Part shown: piece after piece, positions 60,965 to 64,000 of the stretch
Layout: every line of letters starts with the position of its first letter
Numbering within the stretch: the stretch's first letter is position 1
Source of the DNA: Candidatus Polarisedimenticolia bacterium
GTDB lineage: Bacteria > Acidobacteriota > Polarisedimenticolia > Gp22-AA2
NCBI GenBank assembly: GCA_036001465.1
Contig: DASYUH010000010.1
Span: 1 to 64,000 of the forward strand
Reading direction: 5' to 3'
DNA: 64,000 bases
Program-made: the position numbers and the translations under genes
The notes under the pieces: generated by a model
What the model was told of the DNA's origin: nothing
Database searches by the model: none
What the model saw: only the letters and a program-made list of their open reading frames with translations

Positions 60965-62171
60965 AGCCATCTCCGAGGTATTGCCGCAGGCGGTGGCGAT
61001 CCTGCTGGGCGGCGACGGTCACGAAGATCTTGCGGACGGGGTAGCCGATCTCTGTCATGAGGACGACAGCGCCTTGACCGCCGGTGTCGCCGATCTGCCG
61101 GCCGGGCTGCGCGACATGGAAGGGTCCTGTTCGTTCGGGCTGGCTATACTGGATGACCGGAAGCGTTCCCGGTTTCGCCTTCGGAAGGTAGATCGCCAGG
61201 GCGTTGGCTGCGAACTGCCCCCGGGCCGGACTCCACGTCCAGCCCGTCTCTTCCTCCTTGAGCCCTTCGGGAAGCTTCTGGTAGGTCCCGTTCGAAGCCG
61301 AGTCGATCTTGAGTAGGTCGGGGAACAGAGGTCGAATGTCGTGCGGGCTGAGGACGTCCCTGAGGTCGGCCAGAAAGGCGCAAAACGAGTCGGGCGTGTA
61401 CTTGTACTCTTCAAGTCGATGGTCCACCGGAAGCAGCGCCGGTTCGATCCCTCGCATCAGCGCGAGACAGCGTTGGACTTGCATGAAGGCCTCGAGCGAC
61501 GAAGCCTCCTCGGCGATGCTCTGGAGGATGCTGAGCTCACAGCGCAAGCCGCTTGCCGATCCGGCCTGGCCGCGCTCGATCACCTCCTGGAGGACGAGCG
61601 CAGGAAGCTCGAGCAGCGGATTACTGAATGCATAGGCACGCATGTCCCGGACCTGCGGATGGAATCTGCCATCCAGGCGAGTCTGCATGGAGACGTGAGT
61701 CCGAACGCGGTCCAGCACCGCGACCTGGATCCAGTCCCGATGCTCGAGCCGTCGCTCGCCGGCCTCCAGAACCACTCGAGAGTGCCGGCTGACCTGCGCT
61801 CGAATTGGTTGTCCTCCCGCCGATCCCGGGTCCTCGAAGAGATCGCCGCATGGTGCCTTGTCCCAGGCTAGGCACGCGTACACCTTGTGCCTTCCGTCAG
61901 GAAGCACCGCGGCATCTAGCGGCGTGATCCCTTCACCGATCGAGCCGGCACTGGCGATGATGGGGAAACCGTTGACCCCAATCGCCCGAAGTGCGGGAAG
62001 CACAACCACATCTGGTGGGTTCAGGTAGGGAAGAACCGTCTTGCTGCCGGCGGCATCGACGAAGAGACCGCACCGGCGCCCGAGCGTCCCGTGACGCTCG
62101 AAGTACGACTCCCATTCCTCGAAGAGTTCGCGCGTGAGGTAGCGTCCGGCCACCGGGTTTGGAGTCGTCAT
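60945..62171 (-). CDS. First gene of the injection operon, possible baseplate (TssK-like) protein
   Basis: The 408-residue soluble protein has an N-terminal beta-rich half (GSIGEGITPLDAAVLPDG, HKVYACLAWDKA, HVSMQTRLDGRFHPQVR) and a helical middle (LVLQEVIERGQAGSASG, FMQVQRCLALMRGIEPALL). The layout, an N-terminal beta shoulder then helices, is like TssK, but I see no decisive motif and it could be any baseplate or adaptor protein. The start is ATG 62171 with AGGA five bases upstream; an earlier in-frame ATG is not preceded by a ribosome site. The next gene overlaps its end, showing that the cluster is one transcription unit. Confidence 0.45.
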   Translation of the reverse strand: MTTPNPVAGRYLTRELFEEWESYFERHGTLGRRCGLFVDAAGSKTVLPYLNPPDVVVLPALRAIGVNGFPIIASAGSIGEGITPLDAAVLPDGRHKVYACLAWDKAPCGDLFEDPGSAGGQPIRAQVSRHSRVVLEAGERRLEHRDWIQVAVLDRVRTHVSMQTRLDGRFHPQVRDMRAYAFSNPLLELPALVLQEVIERGQAGSASGLRCELSILQSIAEEASSLEAFMQVQRCLALMRGIEPALLPVDHRLEEYKYTPDSFCAFLADLRDVLSPHDIRPLFPDLLKIDSASNGTYQKLPEGLKEEETGWTWSPARGQFAANALAIYLPKAKPGTLPVIQYSQPERTGPFHVAQPGRQIGDTGGQGAVVLMTEIGYPVRKIFVTVAAQQDRHRLRQYLGDGYALYYC

Positions 62172-62299
62172 TCTTTCCTGTCTCATGCGTCTCACCTCGA
62201 GAAGTACCGACGGAGAATGCACCTACTGAATGTCTTCTCTCCATCTAACGGCTCAAGAGCGCGGAATTCTGGATGCTTTTCAGTAGGATTTCTGCAAAT
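62172..62299. other. Upstream region of the injection operon
   Basis: No gene is supported between the operon start and the alcohol dehydrogenase remnant. On the minus strand TTGAGC lies near 62250 but without a good -10 at 16-18 bp. The TTGACAGAATG-type motif found at 40328 and 44089 is not seen here. Confidence 0.35.
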
Positions 62300-62640
62300 C
62301 CATGGTGTGCCGCAGGGCCACAGTCCCGGCGCTCCTGGATGGCAGGCGGACAGCCGGCCGGTGTGTGTTGGCATGGCGGGTGCGGGCGCTGTGACCACTA
62401 CCGGCGGGGAGACTTCTTTGCGTGCGTGACCGGACTCACGTACGACGGAGGGTACGCGGAGTTTCTGATCGCCCCGGCCAGCGCCGTGGCAGGCATGCCG
62501 GTGGGTCTCGACCCCGTCGGGCGGCCCCCCTGATGTGCGCCGGACTGACGACCTTCAACATGCTCCGCAATAGCGGCGAGCGGCCGGGAGACGTCGTCGC
62601 CGTGCCCGGCCTTGGCGGGCTGGGCTGCGCATTTCGGACC
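62300..62640 (+). pseudogene. Zinc-type alcohol dehydrogenase remnant with frameshifts
   Basis: Three plus-strand pieces in changing frames together match the N-terminal part of zinc alcohol dehydrogenases. About 62300-62345 gives GHSPGAPGWQA. About 62348-62520 gives VCWHGGCGRCD, then RRGDFFACVTGLTYDGGYAE and FLIAPASA. About 62525-62637 gives PLMCAGLTTFNMLRNSGERP and GDVVAVPGLGGLG. The zinc-site His of HGGHCG is deleted, and a frame change occurs in a C-run near 62525. Start and C-terminal half are missing. Clearly dead; it marks a disturbed edge of the injection cluster. Confidence 0.8.
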
Positions 62641-62821
62641 AACGCGATCGGTGAATTCAGGGTAAGGCTATAGCCTGATTCGGCCATCGCGATCGCTCAT
62701 CGGCGGCGGCTCGATTACCGTGGCGACTTTCCGAGGAGGGAGCCACCGGGGCCACGAGACTGCCTATGAGACGGTTGCGCGAGATTCTCGAAAGCCGATC
62801 AGTCGGTCGGATGAAAGGGGA

Positions 62822-62849
62822 CAAAAGAGGGACTATTTACAGTCTCCCT
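62822..62849 (-). terminator. Possible terminator downstream of tRNA-Leu
   Basis: Read on the minus strand, a stem made of GACT and AGTC with outer G-C pairs (and one bulge) is followed by TCTTTTG, about 45 bases after the tRNA 3' end. Confidence 0.35.
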
Positions 62850-62893
62850 GGACCGAACCGATTTCAGGTCTGCCTGTAACTGCTTGAGTCCAC

Positions 62894-62980
62894 TGGTGCC
62901 GGAGGTCGGACTCGAACCGACATGGGCTTGCGCCCGCGGGATTTTGAGTCCCGTGCGTCTACCAGTTTCGCCACTCCGGC
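62894..62980 (-). tRNA. tRNA-Leu (anticodon CAA), CCA encoded
   Basis: The minus strand folds into a complete class II tRNA of 87 nt. The acceptor GCCGGAG pairs with CTCCGGC, and the D-arm includes AACTGGTAGACGC. The anticodon stem CGGGA/TCCCG has loop CTCAAAA (anticodon CAA, reads UUG). The long variable arm GCGGGCGCAAGCCC and the T-arm GTCGGTTCGAGTCCGAC complete it, followed by A and CCA. The 3' end points toward the injection cluster, the usual orientation for island integration into a tRNA. Confidence 0.96.
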
Positions 62981-63077
62981 ATCGAGATGACGGACGCCTT
63001 GCGGGGACCGAGAATGCCACAGGGGCGGCGCGGGTGTCCACCCGGCTGCGGGCCGCCGCGGGCGGGGTGCGCGGGAT

Positions 63078-63524
63078 TCACGACTTGCGCATGTGGATTT
63101 CCGTGCCGCCGCGCAGGACGCGGACCTCGTCCATCAGTTGGTTGATCAGGTAGATGCCGCGGCCGTGCGTGGAGAAGATCTCCTCGCCGGCCATCTGGGC
63201 GGGCAGCTTGGCGGGGTCGAATCCGGAGCCCGGGTCGCGGACGACGATGAGCATGCCGCGCGATTCGTCGCAGCCGATCCAGAACTGAACCTGCTTGGTC
63301 GGGTCCTGCCGGCAGCCGTGCACGATGGCGTTGGCCAGGGCCTCGCGGAGCGCCGTCTCGACTTCGAATTCTTTTCCGGCGGCGCAGCCCATCTCCTCGA
63401 CGATCCGCATGACCCCCTCGACCACCGGCGAGATCAGCTTGACTTCGGCGGGGATGGTCGATTCGAACCTCAGGATGAGCTTGTCCTGATCGAACGTGCA
63501 GGTTGGCGGTCCTTCCTGCTGCAT
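63078..63524 (-). CDS. RsbW-like anti-sigma regulatory factor (HATPase domain)
   Basis: The 148-residue cytoplasmic protein is a GHKL-type ATPase domain in the minimal RsbW/SpoIIAB arrangement. The N-box is EALANAIVHGC, G1 is DPGSGFDP and G2 is GRGIYLINQLMD. Such proteins phosphorylate anti-sigma antagonists or hold a sigma factor. The residues FESTIPAEVKLISPVVEGV form the first helix. There is no adjacent antagonist (STAS) or sigma gene, so the partner lies elsewhere; it is not next to the ECF sigma at 43367. The ATG at 63524 has AGAGG upstream; the frame extends further but without conserved residues. It is 97 bp below the tRNA. Confidence 0.9.
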   Translation of the reverse strand: MQQEGPPTCTFDQDKLILRFESTIPAEVKLISPVVEGVMRIVEEMGCAAGKEFEVETALREALANAIVHGCRQDPTKQVQFWIGCDESRGMLIVVRDPGSGFDPAKLPAQMAGEEIFSTHGRGIYLINQLMDEVRVLRGGTEIHMRKS

Positions 63525-63739
63525 GGTCCACACCTCTCGCGGCGGCCCGGACATCCAGGAAGAGAGCGTAGCACTATCGGGCTCGCCCCGCCATCCGACC
63601 CTTTTGGGTGCTGTGCCGAAACCGCGCGCAGGGCGGTCGAAAGCGAGAATCGGTTGACGGCGCGCGTCTGGGTAAGTAGGAGCCGAGGCAGTCCCTGTCA
63701 CCGCCCGGATGCCGCCGGGCCGAAGATGGAGGCGGTCCC

Positions 63740-64000
63740 ATGACACGTCGCACGATCCTTTCGGCGCTGGTTTTGGCCAGCCTGCTCTGCTTCCCGGCCG
63801 GGGCCAGCCAGCCCGCAGGCCTTGCCGGCAAGCTCATCGCCAACCCGCCCATCACACCCGCCCCCGATCCGAACGGACTCCCGGGGGTCACCTGCACCGG
63901 GTTCTCGTGGGGCGAGGTCTTCACCGCGCGCCCGCTGGATCCGGCGGACACGGTGACGCTGGAGTTGGCGATCATCCCGTTCCGATCCGGTTTCACCGAT
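63740..64000 (+). CDS. Secreted protein, 3' end beyond the window
   Basis: A frame open from ATG 63740 to the window end gives 87 residues. A signal peptide is clear (TRRTILSALVLASLLCFPAG, cleavage near SQP) and the mature part starts with a Pro-rich linker (NPPITPAPDPNGLPG), followed by TCTGFSWGEVFTARPLDPAD. The ribosome site GGAGG lies seven to eight bases upstream. No family is recognisable from this piece. Confidence 0.7.
   Translation, partial: MTRRTILSALVLASLLCFPAGASQPAGLAGKLIANPPITPAPDPNGLPGVTCTGFSWGEVFTARPLDPADTVTLELAIIPFRSGFTD

Noticed and set aside
47685-62171. Interpretation as a contractile prophage tail
   Set aside because: No capsid, terminase, portal, tape-measure or lysis gene, while a ClpV-like ATPase and two membrane proteins are present.
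62894-62980. Attachment-site repeat of the tRNA-Leu 3' end near the left edge of the cluster
   Set aside because: I found no second copy of the tRNA end around 40-43 kb, so no att site can be claimed.
1-64000. CRISPR array, considered because of the TPR-CHAT/sigma genes
   Set aside because: No series of equal repeats with spacers was seen and no Cas-type gene.

Overview
The window is about 67% GC, densely packed and bacterial. Large TonB-dependent receptors with a carboxypeptidase-like N-terminus, an M28 peptidase, an M61 peptidase, tandem amidohydrolases, DUF1501/DUF1800 secreted proteins and LVIVD beta-propellers point to a Gram-negative heterotroph. Acidobacteriota-like is the best guess, but no rRNA or ribosomal marker is present to prove it.

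Left part (0-21 kb): a partial secreted protein, a GFA-family zinc protein, a secreted thioredoxin-like protein, a copper-type P1B ATPase, an exported double amidohydrolase and a double SRPBCC protein. A six-gene minus-strand unit follows (20404 down to 8004). It holds two TPR proteins, a small hypothetical protein, and AddB/AddA-type helicase-nuclease subunits joined by an ATGA overlap. A two-CBS-domain protein is read divergently from it.

Middle part (21-40 kb): a subtilase with C-terminal Trp/Gly repeats, translationally coupled to a membrane protein; a TonB-dependent receptor carrying an Asp-rich calcium-type repeat insertion; and an M28 peptidase. A tight minus-strand secreted-protein operon follows (DUF1800, DUF1501, LVIVD propeller, PQQ-type sugar dehydrogenase), then an M61 peptidase and an unknown exported protein. 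A 31-bp hairpin repeat sits at two convergent gene ends in the window (1.1 kb and 29.4 kb).

Right part (40-62 kb): two truncated 2-hydroxyacyl-CoA dehydratase subunits on one side, and an alcohol dehydrogenase pseudogene plus tRNA-Leu(CAA) on the other, bracket about 20 kb of co-directional minus-strand genes. The promoter-distal genes are an ECF-like sigma factor, a single-pass anti-sigma-like protein and a TPR-CHAT protease-like protein with a membrane hairpin inserted in its CHAT domain. Upstream lies a divergent type VI-like contractile injection cluster: VgrG, PAAR, a tube-like protein, a sheath-like protein, a TssF-like protein, a ClpV-like AAA+ ATPase with a degenerate first ATP site, two single-pass membrane proteins (one with a degenerate GTPase-like domain) and several unrecognised proteins. 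I could not recognise TssE, TssG, TssJ, TssL, TssA or a free TssB.

The TPR-CHAT + anti-sigma + sigma set resembles in logic the Craspase/CASP-sigma module of type III-E CRISPR, but there is no CRISPR array here. Its linkage to a reduced contractile system is the most interesting feature of the window. The right end holds tRNA-Leu, an RsbW-like anti-sigma kinase and the start of a secreted protein.
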